Positions 51,696-60,058 of a stretch of 64,000 nt of DNA are shown here, piece after piece; the stretch's first letter is position 1; each line of letters starts with the position of its first letter. A program made the position numbers and the translations under genes. The DNA is from UBA2396 sp038042175 (GTDB taxonomy: Bacteria > Planctomycetota > Phycisphaerae > Phycisphaerales > UBA1924), in NCBI GenBank assembly GCA_964358855.1, contig CAYHQQ010000008.1:34082-98081 (forward strand), in the 5' to 3' direction. The notes beneath the pieces are model-generated. The model was not told the DNA's origin. It saw only the letters and a list, made by a program, of their open reading frames with translations, and made no database searches.

Positions 51696-52415
51696 TTACT
51701 TCTTGGTGGTGTCCTTGGGGGCTTCCTTCTTCTCGTTCTTCTTGGGCTCGTCCTTCTTGCCGGCCGAGGAGAGGTCGACCTTGAACTTGGAGAGCTCGTT
51801 CACCTTCTCGGCGAACTTCCCGTCCATCGGGTGCCCGATGAACGCGATCTTGCCCTCGCCGTCGACGATGAACGCACACGGGATGCCGCCCTGGCCCGCG
51901 GGCTCCATCCAGCCCTTGCTCATCTTGCGGTCCGCGTCGTACGCGACGGTGTAGCCCATCTTGTCGCCCTGGTCCTTCACGAACTTCTCGATCTTGGTGA
52001 GGCGCTCGTCGGCCGCGCCGTCCTTGGGAGCCCGCTCGCTCGAGGCCATGCCGATGAAGGTCACATCGGAGTGCGCCTTGGCCGTCTCGGTCAGGTGCGG
52101 GATGCTGGTCAGGCACGGGCCGCACCAGGTCGCCCAGAACTCAACGACATAGACCTTGCCCTTCTCGAACGATTTGACCTCTTTGCCTTTGACCCAGTTG
52201 TTCGCCGAGAGGGCGGGGGCCGCGCTGCCGACCTTCAGGGTGGGCTCGACCTTCTTCTTCTCATCCTTCTTGTCGTCCTTCTTGGGCTCGATCTTGGTCG
52301 CGGGGACGGAGGGCTGCTTCTCGTCCTTCTTGGGGGCCGTGGTGGGGGTGGGCTGGGCGTACACGGTGCCGGCAAGGGAGACAACAAGGGCCGAGAGAAC
52401 GAGGCGATTCAACAT
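51696..52415 (-). CDS. Exported TlpA/ResA-like thioredoxin
   Basis: 239 residues from ATG 52415. Signal peptide LVLSALVVSLAGTVYAQ and a Lys/Pro/Asp-rich linker precede the thioredoxin fold: VVEFWATWCGPCLTSIPHL (CxxC), FIGMASSERAPKDGA, GIPCAFIVDGEGKIAFIGHP with the cis-Pro. The tail is Lys/Glu-rich. It probably reduces periplasmic disulfides or cytochrome c apoproteins. An intrinsic terminator follows. Confidence 0.87.
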   Translation of the reverse strand: MLNRLVLSALVVSLAGTVYAQPTPTTAPKKDEKQPSVPATKIEPKKDDKKDEKKKVEPTLKVGSAAPALSANNWVKGKEVKSFEKGKVYVVEFWATWCGPCLTSIPHLTETAKAHSDVTFIGMASSERAPKDGAADERLTKIEKFVKDQGDKMGYTVAYDADRKMSKGWMEPAGQGGIPCAFIVDGEGKIAFIGHPMDGKFAEKVNELSKFKVDLSSAGKKDEPKKNEKKEAPKDTTKK

Positions 52416-52586
52416 GGTTTCGTTTCCGAGAGGGCGAAAGGGTCTGGCAAACACTGTCAGTCCCGAGCCAAAGTATATGTCCTTGTGGGGTATCGAGTTG
52501 CCTGCCAAACACGACAAAGCAGGCCCGTTTGCGGTGCTTCGCACCACACGACCACCCGCCGCACCGCTCAGAACGCAAACAGATGC

Positions 52587-53417
52587 CTATTCGCTGTTGC
52601 CAAGCCTCGCCACCACCAGCACGATCCAATCCTCGCCAATCTCCGCCGCATTCAGGATGGGCGCGGGCCGCTCGCCCGGCGCGACATTCACATCCTTGTA
52701 CACCTCGACGCTCGCGAATCCCGCTTCCCTCATCGCCTCGCGCAGCTCGGGCAGACTCCACAGGCGCCATTCGTACACAAACGCCCGCGGCCACTCCTGC
52801 ACCACTTCCCCATCAACCTCCACCCGAAAGCTGATTGAGTTGGTCACCATCCCGCTCACCTGGTCCGCCGCCTCGTGCTGCCACGAGTATCGCACCACCT
52901 CCCGCCCGCGCGAGGGGTGCCGGCGCTCCAGCCCCCCGAGCTTGTACGCCGACGCCCCGCCGTAAAGATCGCACACAAACACGCCGCCGCCAAAGCCGCC
53001 CATCCCCGCCGCAAGTCTCCGATGGCACAATTTTAAATAGGCAACGAGCGTCTCGCGCTCTTTGATGTATCCGATCGAGAAGTTCCCCACGAAGACGACG
53101 TCCGCGGGGTCGGCGACCGCCGCCAGAGCCGGCTTGGGCAACGCATCCCCGCACACAAGTCGCAGGCGTCCCTCCAGCGCATCACTCTTCACAAGCTCTC
53201 GCGCCTTGGCCACCGTCTCCGCGTCAAAGTCCACCGCCACCGCCCGCCCATCATCCCCGCGCCGTATCGCCTCCTCGCACCACCTGCGCGACACCGCCGC
53301 CGTCCCGCAGAAGTCTTCCCTCAGCACAACCGGCTCGTTCCCATGCACCCCGCGCAAAAAGGCCGCCACATGCCGCGGCGACTGAACACACAGCTCGTAA
53401 CACTCAAACCTGTCCAT
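52587..53417 (-). CDS. SAM-dependent methyltransferase (class I)
   Basis: 276 residues. LREDFCGTAAVSRRWCEEA resembles motif I, AVAVDFDAETVAKARE motif II, VCGDAL motif III, and DVVFVGNFSIGYIKERETLV motif IV. LYGGASAYKLGG and the later EWPRAFVYEWRLWSLPEL suggest a small-molecule or RNA methylase of the family found beside gltX. The substrate is unknown. It begins three bases after gltX ends, so they form an operon. Confidence 0.8.
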   Translation of the reverse strand: MDRFECYELCVQSPRHVAAFLRGVHGNEPVVLREDFCGTAAVSRRWCEEAIRRGDDGRAVAVDFDAETVAKARELVKSDALEGRLRLVCGDALPKPALAAVADPADVVFVGNFSIGYIKERETLVAYLKLCHRRLAAGMGGFGGGVFVCDLYGGASAYKLGGLERRHPSRGREVVRYSWQHEAADQVSGMVTNSISFRVEVDGEVVQEWPRAFVYEWRLWSLPELREAMREAGFASVEVYKDVNVAPGERPAPILNAAEIGEDWIVLVVARLGNSE

Positions 53418-53420
53418 CGC

Positions 53421-55154
53421 TCACTTCACCGTCTCAAGACATCGCCCAATCCTCGCCAAAGTCGACGCCTTCCCCAGCACCGCCAGCGTCTCCCCAAGCC
53501 CCGGACTCACCCCCGTCCCCGTCACCGCCACACGCAAAGGCTGCGAGATCCCGCCGGGGTTGGGCATGCCCTTCTCCCTGGCAAAGACCTCGATCGCTCC
53601 GTGGATCGCCTCGGCCGTCCAGTCGCCGATCGCCTCCAGCCTGGGTTTGAACTCCGCGAGCAGCTTCGCGCCCGTCTTGTCGGCCGCGTTCAGGTTCTTC
53701 TCAACCGCCGCCGGATCGAACGGGTAGTCCGCATCACCCACCATCACAAACGCCGCGGGCCTCAGCGCATCGCGCAGCGTCTTGGCTCTGGGCCGCAGCG
53801 CCTTGGCAAGGATCAACAGTCGCCCGCGATCAAGCCTCGCAATCGACTTGGCCGCCGCGGGCTCGTGCTCGTTCATCCATGCCACCCAACGGTCCGCAAA
53901 GGCATCGTCGGTCATCGCCCCGATCGCGTCGGCATTGAAGCTCAGCAGTTTGTTGCGGTCAAACTTCGCGTTGGTCCTGCCAATCCGCTCCATCGCAAAG
54001 TGCTTGGCGATGAACGCGTTGTCGAACTTCTCAAGGTCCTTCCCATCCGCCAGCTTCATCCCCGGGTTCCACCCCAGCAGTCCGATGAAGTTGCAGATCG
54101 CCTCGGGCAGGTACCCGTTCCTGCGAAAGTCCCACACCTCCACCTCCGGCAGCGCTACGCCAAAGTGTGCCGCCAGTGCCTCGGCGACCTCAATCGAGTC
54201 GCTCTGTGCCGCGAGAAAGTCCGTGATCGCCGGCTCACTCACCCCGATCCTTCCAGCCAGCCCCGCCGGTGTGACCGTCTTGTCCTTCACCATCGCGTCC
54301 TTGGTCGCCTTGCGGGCGGCCTTGGCCTTGTCCCGCTTGCTCATCTTCGTCCCGTCCATATTGAAGATCAGCGGCATGTGTCCGTACACCGGCACGCGAT
54401 ACCCCAGCGCCTTCTGCATCGCCACGTGCCTGGGCGTGTTCGCCAGATGCTCCTGCGCCCGCAGCACGTGCGTCGTCCCCATCGTCTCGTCATCTACAAC
54501 CACCGCGAAGTGGTACGTCGGAAACCCGTCGGCTTTGCGAATCACAAAGTCATCCAACTCGCCTGCCGCAATCTTCACATCACCCAGCACCTGATCCGCA
54601 ACCACGATCTCCTCACTCAGCGCCAGAAACCGGATGACGTGCGCCTCCCCAGCGACAGCCCGCGCCCACCGCGCCTCATTGAACACGCCCGCGACGACAT
54701 CACCCGGCCTCTCATATCGGTACGTCTGCTTCGCCGCCACCGCCGCCTTGCGCTTGGCGTCCAAATCCTCGGTCTTCTCAAACCCCGGATACGCCCGCCC
54801 AAGCCTCACCAGCCGCTCGATCTCCGCGTTATAGATGTGCTTGCGCCGCGCCTGAAAGTACCCACCCACATCCCGCGCATTCGCCCCAATCACCCGTCCA
54901 TCCGCCAGCGTCAACTTCGGCCCGTCATCCCACTCAATCCCCAGCCACGCCAGATCCTCCATGATCCCCTTGGCCGACTCATCGCTGCTCCGGGCCGCAT
55001 CCGTGTCCTCGATCCGCAGCATGAACCGCCCGCCCTGACTCTTGGCAAACGCCCAGCAAAAAAGGGCCGTCCGCGCCCCCCCAATATGCAAGTGCCCCGT
55101 CGGCGACGGCGCAAATCGAGTCACCAGCGGCCTGTCAACAGCATTCTCAGTCAT
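53421..55154 (-). CDS. gltX: Glutamate-tRNA ligase
   Basis: 577 residues from ATG 55154; longer than typical GluRS (about 470) by the C-terminal helical part. RFAPSPTGHLHIGGARTA (HIGH), FMLRIEDTDAARSS and GTKMSKRDKAKAA (KMSKS) are present. An extra segment GRIGVSEPAITDFLAAQSDS lies after KMSKS. The methyltransferase gene follows at once. It charges tRNA-Glu. Confidence 0.95.
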   Translation of the reverse strand: MTENAVDRPLVTRFAPSPTGHLHIGGARTALFCWAFAKSQGGRFMLRIEDTDAARSSDESAKGIMEDLAWLGIEWDDGPKLTLADGRVIGANARDVGGYFQARRKHIYNAEIERLVRLGRAYPGFEKTEDLDAKRKAAVAAKQTYRYERPGDVVAGVFNEARWARAVAGEAHVIRFLALSEEIVVADQVLGDVKIAAGELDDFVIRKADGFPTYHFAVVVDDETMGTTHVLRAQEHLANTPRHVAMQKALGYRVPVYGHMPLIFNMDGTKMSKRDKAKAARKATKDAMVKDKTVTPAGLAGRIGVSEPAITDFLAAQSDSIEVAEALAAHFGVALPEVEVWDFRRNGYLPEAICNFIGLLGWNPGMKLADGKDLEKFDNAFIAKHFAMERIGRTNAKFDRNKLLSFNADAIGAMTDDAFADRWVAWMNEHEPAAAKSIARLDRGRLLILAKALRPRAKTLRDALRPAAFVMVGDADYPFDPAAVEKNLNAADKTGAKLLAEFKPRLEAIGDWTAEAIHGAIEVFAREKGMPNPGGISQPLRVAVTGTGVSPGLGETLAVLGKASTLARIGRCLETVK

Positions 55155-55657
55155 GGCCCAAGCGTACCCCCACCACACACGCTCCGTGCCTCTCACCCAC
55201 TCACCCCCCCGCGTCCTCCGCTCCCCTTCGCGACTTCGCGTTCGCATTTCCGCCTTCCAAAACGACGATCGGCGAAGATCAGAGAGCCTTCACTCCGGTC
55301 GCACCGGATGTTGGCTCACGTGATCTCCGCCATCGCCTCAGGAGGAGAGAGAGAGTTCAGATTTCCGTCAAACGCCCGCCACCCCACATTGGGGAGGCGG
55401 GCCTTCCGCGCACAATTTCCCGAGCTTCCTGTTCGGCCGCTGCGGGAATTTGTCAGGGGCTTCCCCTTCGAAGCCCCTGACACCCTCATGAACGTGAAGG
55501 GCCCGCCGCTCTCACGCCACTTCCCGAAGTTTTCTTCGCCGGGGGTCCCACCCCAATCGAAAGAGGCCGACCGTCCAGTGACGATCGGCCTCGAGTGATG
55601 TGTTCATATCCCATTGCCAGATCAGGGCTTGGCAGCGGCCGGGCTCTCCCCGGCGCC
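55155..55657. other. 500-base intergenic region with hairpins
   Basis: No credible gene. A stem-loop at 55452-55481 (GTCAGGGGCTT/AAGCCCCTGAC, 8-base loop) and a terminator hairpin at 55563-55592 occur. GGAGGAGAGAGAGAG near 55340 is a purine run without a following ORF. The gltX promoter presumably lies in the first 150 bases. Confidence 0.4.
55560..55593 (-). terminator. Probable terminator of the M16 gene
   Basis: On the minus strand GAGGCCGATCG/CGGTCGGCCTC (one G-U pair) with an 8-base loop is followed by TTTCG, about 66 bases after the M16 stop. Confidence 0.55.
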
Positions 55658-58513
55658 CTAGGGGGACGGCCTGATGGTGATCGTCCAGCGGGTCTGGTCG
55701 CTGTAATACCTGGCAAAGCACGCCTTGATCTGCTCCGCCGTCAAGAGCTGCGAGGCCGCCGCATCGCCCATGATCTCATCGAGCGACCCCTTGTGGTACG
55801 CGAGGGACTGCAGCCGTCCGGCCCAGAACCCCGGCTCGCGCATCGACTCTTCCATCGTGTTGGCGATCTGCTTCTTGTAAACGTCGACCTCGTCGGGAGT
55901 CGGGCCGTCCTTGGCGAACAGGGTGTACATCTCCTGCAGCTTCTGCCCCAGGCGTCCGGCACTCTCGGGCTTGGTCGAGGCCCTGGCCATGAACATCCCA
56001 AACCCCGGGAAGTACCGCGAGGGCGAGCTCAGCGCCGAGATGCTGTACACCAGTTGCTCCTGCTCCCGCACCTCGCGGATCATCCGCGACGTCAGGATCT
56101 GTGCCGCGGCCCGCATCAGCCGCGTGTCGGCAAAGTTCTCCGCGTCGGGCCCGTAGAACCCGGCGACGACCTGAGCCTGCGGCGTCTTGGTCTTGACCTC
56201 CGCCGAACTCTCGATCGGGCCCCTGGGGCGGACCAGCTTGCGCTTGTCGGCGTAGAGCCCGCCGGAAATCGCCGCACGCTTGGGTAGCGATCCCAGATAG
56301 CGGGTCGCCAGCTCCTGAGCCCGCTCCTTGCGCAGATCGCCCACGATCGTCACTTCGATGGGCGACTCGGTGATCAGTTTCCTGAGCCACGCCTCGCACG
56401 ATTCGATGGTGAGAGCGTTGACTTGCTCGGCCGTCAGCGGCTGCACCCGCACCTCGCCCGGGGGGAAGATGGTCGCAAAGACTTGTCGCGTCAGCACGCC
56501 CGCCGGGCTGAACTTGAGCGCCTCGATCGCCTGCAACTGGCTCGTGCGCCAGTGGTCGAACGCGGCCTGCTCCAGCTTGGGGTCCGTCAGCATCAGGTGC
56601 GCCAGCTGCATCCCGGTCTCAAGGTCCGCGGGCGTTCCAGTGACCGAGATCATGAGAGCGTCGGGCTGACTGTTGCCGCCCACTCGAACCGTTTTGCCCA
56701 CCAGCAGGTCCTGGATGTCCGTCGACGCCAGTGTGCTCGTCGCGGGCTGTCCCAGCACCCGCACCACCGCGTCGCCCACGCCGCGGTTGGCCGCCGACTC
56801 GAGCAGCTCGCCCCCCGCCAGCAGGATCGAGACCGACACCTGGTCCTTCTTGTAATCCATGTCGCGAAAGTGCACCGTGACGCCGTTGGCCAGCTCAAAG
56901 TTCACCACACCCGACGGGGCGTGCAGGTCGGTCTTCACGATCGCGCCCGCCTCGGGCAACTCCTTCATCAGGGCCGTCGCACGAGCTCCCGCCACCTCGG
57001 CCGCCGGCGATTTGGCGAGCGCGGCCTTGGCCGCCGCCAGCACCGCCGCCTCGGCGGGCATGTTCGCCCCCGTGGGTGACTCCACCAGAATCGTCACGGC
57101 GCTGGTGTCGGTTGCTACGGCGAACGTCGACGAGACCTCCTTGGCGTCAATCGTCGGTAGCAGTCGCTTGAGCAGCGTCAGGTCCTGCGTGGCGCTCGTG
57201 ATCGGCTCTCCGCTCCCCAGGCTCTCGTCCCAGCCCGCCATGATCGCTACCGCGTTGCGCGTCGGTTCCGACTGCACCGCGGCCTCGGCCGGGGCGGTCA
57301 CCTCGCGCATCGCATCCTCGATCTCCGTCGCCTCAAACCCGTGGAGCCTCGCCCGCTGGAGCTCGGTGCACAGGTCCGTCAGCATCGCCTCCCACTTGGA
57401 GGGCTCGCCCGACGCGTTGGCGCCCACGAGTCGCAGCGCCCCCGTGAAGTTGCCCGCCGAAAGCCCGGCCGTCAGGCAATTGACCTCCGCCCGGGCGATC
57501 TTCTTCTCCATTCGCCGGTTGAACGCGATCACGCCGAGTTGTTCCACCAGCTGCGCTCGCAGCCCGCCCACCGTGATGGCCGCGGGACGCAGGGGCTCCA
57601 CGCGGATCACCGAGATCCGCGTTCTGGTCAGCTCGGGATCGGAGATCACCACCGCCCGCGACTCGGTATAAGGGCGGATTCCGATCTCCAGGTCCGGCGT
57701 CGGCGGCTTCTTCTGTCCTTCGGAGAAGTTTTTCTTGATCATCTCGACCATGGCCGCCGGGTCCATGTCGGCGACCACGAAGATCGCCATGTTCGACGGC
57801 ACGTACCACTTGCCGTAGTAGTCCTTGAAGTCCTGCTGGTTCACCCCCAGGATCGTCTCTTCCACACCGATGGGGATGCGGTCGCCGAAGATCGACCCGG
57901 GCGCGATCTGCTTGATCCACGCCTCCTGTACGCGCTGCTGCGCGCCCAGCCGGGTCCTTTTCTCTTCCATGATGACCCCGCGCTCCTTCTCGATCTCGTC
58001 GGGCGAGAGCGTCAGGCGGAAGGCCACGTCCGAGAGGAACAAGAGCGCCTTGCCCAGCGTCTCGGGCTTGTTGTCGGGCATCTCGAGCCGGTATCCCGTG
58101 CGGTCGAACCGTGTGCTCGCGTTCTGGTGGCGACCAAACGTCAGCCCCAATTGCTGGAAGAAGTCGATCACGCTGCCGGGCGAGAAGTTCTTCGACCCGT
58201 TGAACGCCATGTGCTCGAGAAAGTGCGCGATCCCGCGCTGGGCCTGCGTCTCGTTGAGCGACCCCGTCGACACGTGCAGCCACGCCGCCGCACGCCCTGG
58301 CGGCACCGCGTGCTGCATCACGATGTACCGCATTCCGTTGGGCAAGACGCCCTGTGTCAGGCGTGGATCAACCGGGAGCGGCTCGTCAGCCCTGAACGCC
58401 GCGGGCTGCCCGACCGGCTGCGCACCGGCCACCGGAACCGCCGCCATTCCCGCCGCACACACCAGCGAAGCCAGCGCCAGCTGGACTGCCGGCACGATCG
58501 AAGACTGCAACAT
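55658..58513 (-). CDS. Exported M16-family zinc peptidase (pitrilysin-like)
   Basis: 951 residues from ATG 58513, with AGGAG upstream. Signal peptide LALASLVCAAGMAAVPVAGA. The inverted zinc motif HFLEH (H97, E100, H101) with a distal Glu in IEKERGVIMEEKRTR is intact. Four M16 half-domains are visible: active N-half, inactive second, a long middle, and a C-terminal pair with RMIREVREQEQLVYSISAL. It likely degrades peptides in the periplasm. A terminator follows. Confidence 0.92.
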   Translation of the reverse strand: MLQSSIVPAVQLALASLVCAAGMAAVPVAGAQPVGQPAAFRADEPLPVDPRLTQGVLPNGMRYIVMQHAVPPGRAAAWLHVSTGSLNETQAQRGIAHFLEHMAFNGSKNFSPGSVIDFFQQLGLTFGRHQNASTRFDRTGYRLEMPDNKPETLGKALLFLSDVAFRLTLSPDEIEKERGVIMEEKRTRLGAQQRVQEAWIKQIAPGSIFGDRIPIGVEETILGVNQQDFKDYYGKWYVPSNMAIFVVADMDPAAMVEMIKKNFSEGQKKPPTPDLEIGIRPYTESRAVVISDPELTRTRISVIRVEPLRPAAITVGGLRAQLVEQLGVIAFNRRMEKKIARAEVNCLTAGLSAGNFTGALRLVGANASGEPSKWEAMLTDLCTELQRARLHGFEATEIEDAMREVTAPAEAAVQSEPTRNAVAIMAGWDESLGSGEPITSATQDLTLLKRLLPTIDAKEVSSTFAVATDTSAVTILVESPTGANMPAEAAVLAAAKAALAKSPAAEVAGARATALMKELPEAGAIVKTDLHAPSGVVNFELANGVTVHFRDMDYKKDQVSVSILLAGGELLESAANRGVGDAVVRVLGQPATSTLASTDIQDLLVGKTVRVGGNSQPDALMISVTGTPADLETGMQLAHLMLTDPKLEQAAFDHWRTSQLQAIEALKFSPAGVLTRQVFATIFPPGEVRVQPLTAEQVNALTIESCEAWLRKLITESPIEVTIVGDLRKERAQELATRYLGSLPKRAAISGGLYADKRKLVRPRGPIESSAEVKTKTPQAQVVAGFYGPDAENFADTRLMRAAAQILTSRMIREVREQEQLVYSISALSSPSRYFPGFGMFMARASTKPESAGRLGQKLQEMYTLFAKDGPTPDEVDVYKKQIANTMEESMREPGFWAGRLQSLAYHKGSLDEIMGDAAASQLLTAEQIKACFARYYSDQTRWTITIRPSP

Positions 58514-58657
58514 TTCCAACTCCTGTTCGTAGAAACTCAAGGCGGCTCTCCCGCCCGCGTGTCCTTGGGTTTACCGCCGACACACCCATTGGACGCACGA
58601 GACACCCGCGTGTTTCAACTTCACGCCGAGGCCAAGTTTAGGGGGGAAACGAGGCAG
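58514..58657. other. Short upstream region of the M16 gene
   Basis: About 145 bases before the M16 start, containing its presumed promoter. No motif is clear. The palindromic element copy 3 begins at its left-hand end on the plus strand. Confidence 0.3.
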
Positions 58658-58895
58658 AGTTGAACAGGACTGAGGACTGAGGACTGAGTGAAGGCAAAAG
58701 GCAAAAGGCAAAAGGCAGAAGGGGGGGCATGAATGGGGGTCGGGGGGTTGTTTTTNNNNNNNNNNCTTGAAGGCTGAAGGCGGAATTGATTCAGCCTTCC
58801 GCCTTCAAGTTCCGCCTTCCGCCTTTGCATTTCATTCCTGATCACACACTCTCTGCCTTCCTCCGTGCCCCTCCGTGTCCTCCGTGTTTCACATT
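58658..58895. repeat. Modular palindromic intergenic element, copy 3, split by gap
   Basis: It starts with GTTGAACAG and three GGACTGA units (as copy 1), then three AAGGCAA units, a G-run, 10 N, then an inner palindrome AAGGCTGAAGGCGG/CCGCCTTCAAG and GCCTTCCGCC, and ends CGTGCCCCTCCGTGTCCTCC, matching copy 2 inverted. The N run falls inside the repeat, which explains the assembly break. Confidence 0.75.
58756..58765. other. Assembly gap (10 N)
   Basis: Ten ambiguous bases inside a repeat. The true length is unknown. Confidence 0.98.
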
Positions 58896-58898
58896 TCC

Positions 58899-59996
58899 TC
58901 AGGGTTCGAGCGGCGATTTTCCTGCCGCGACCTTCGCCCGGTTCCCGCGTGCCGTCGCCCGCGCCACAAAGGCCTTGTACTCGCCCTCCAACGCCGGCAG
59001 ATCGCGCCCGATGTACGCGGCGAACACCACCGTGCCGTCGCGGCGCATCCGAAACGCGTCGGCCGAGGCCCGCCCAAGCTCCTGCTCCACCCGGCGCCCC
59101 ATCCGCCCCGCCGCCGCGTCCGTCAGCATCTCGCGCAGGCCTAGGGCGTACTTGCCCTCCTCGGCCTCTCGAAGAAACTGCACCAGCCCCCACACCTGCG
59201 CGTAGTACATGAGCGGCGCCCAATCGCCCCCGCCGTTGCCGGGGTCCGTGATCAACTCCTGCGGCGTAGTCCTCAGCAGCGTCTTGAGCGGCATCAGGTT
59301 GCCCCGCTGATTCGTCCACTGCAGCGTCTGCCACCGCTCCAGATTCGCCCACGGCATGAACTTGGGCACCGTCACATCCGCCTGGTCCCACCGAAACCCT
59401 TCCATCACCGTCGCCACACCCTCGTCGAGCCACACCGGCATCGTCTCGCGGAACGTCGTCTGCACGTACTGGTGCCACCCCTCGTGGGCGGCGATCACAA
59501 ACGTGTCACGCGGCCCGATATCAAAGAACACGCCGCGCCCCTTGTGGCTGAACCCGCCCCGCTCGATCCGCAAGAACGGATCGGCCTCATCGCCCAGGAG
59601 CCGCCGCGTCAGCTTCTGCCACTGCGCCTTGGTCGAGAGCAGGTACGTTTCCATCGTCCGCGTGGGCCGGGGCAACGGGGCGATCGCGCTCGTGTAGTTC
59701 GAGAGGGCGTGCTCGAGAAACGACGGGGCCCGGTCGACGATCATCCCGCCCGACATCGTCGTGTAGATCGCGTAGCTCGGCGTGCGGTACACCCTCCCCG
59801 CCGCGTCGTCAAAAGTCCACGCCTCGTCGGTCACGACCAGCGGAGCCGCCGGCGCGGGCTCGGCCGCGACCGCCCCGGGGCTCGCCGTCCCGACATTGGT
59901 CGAGGGCGAGCACGAGGACACCGCCAGACCGATCAGTCCGGCAAGCGTCCAGGCCGCCCATTTCCAAGCCGTTGGCGTGTGGTCGACTGGCTTCAT
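58899..59996 (-). CDS. DUF1570-like lipoprotein, putative metallopeptidase
   Basis: 365 residues from ATG 59996. Lipobox LIGLAVSSC (Cys near 29). HEGWHQYVQTTFRETMPVWLDEGVATVMEG has a gluzincin-type arrangement: HExxH-like H-E-x-x-H (HEGWH) and a downstream Glu (DEGVA). These are the marks of DUF1570-type peptidases. Other frames reading further upstream run through a palindromic repeat and are not real. It sits 62 bases after valS. Confidence 0.75.
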   Translation of the reverse strand: MKPVDHTPTAWKWAAWTLAGLIGLAVSSCSPSTNVGTASPGAVAAEPAPAAPLVVTDEAWTFDDAAGRVYRTPSYAIYTTMSGGMIVDRAPSFLEHALSNYTSAIAPLPRPTRTMETYLLSTKAQWQKLTRRLLGDEADPFLRIERGGFSHKGRGVFFDIGPRDTFVIAAHEGWHQYVQTTFRETMPVWLDEGVATVMEGFRWDQADVTVPKFMPWANLERWQTLQWTNQRGNLMPLKTLLRTTPQELITDPGNGGGDWAPLMYYAQVWGLVQFLREAEEGKYALGLREMLTDAAAGRMGRRVEQELGRASADAFRMRRDGTVVFAAYIGRDLPALEGEYKAFVARATARGNRAKVAAGKSPLEP

Positions 59997-60015
59997 GATG
60001 CTCCAGTTTATGCGT

Positions 60016-60053
60016 ATGGGACTGATAGGACCTATACGACCTATAAGTCCCAT
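60016..60053. repeat. Imperfect palindrome with ATAGG-type repeats
   Basis: ATGGGACT and AGTCCCAT flank GATAGGACCTATACGACC followed by TATA; about 18-bp arms with three mismatches. It lies between valS and the DUF1570 gene and may act as a terminator for valS. Confidence 0.7.
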
Positions 60054-60058
60054 CGGTT

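Noticed and set aside
53343..55598. Long plus-strand frame opposite gltX
   Set aside because: The minus strand has intact HIGH and KMSKS motifs; this frame is a His/Arg-rich shadow.
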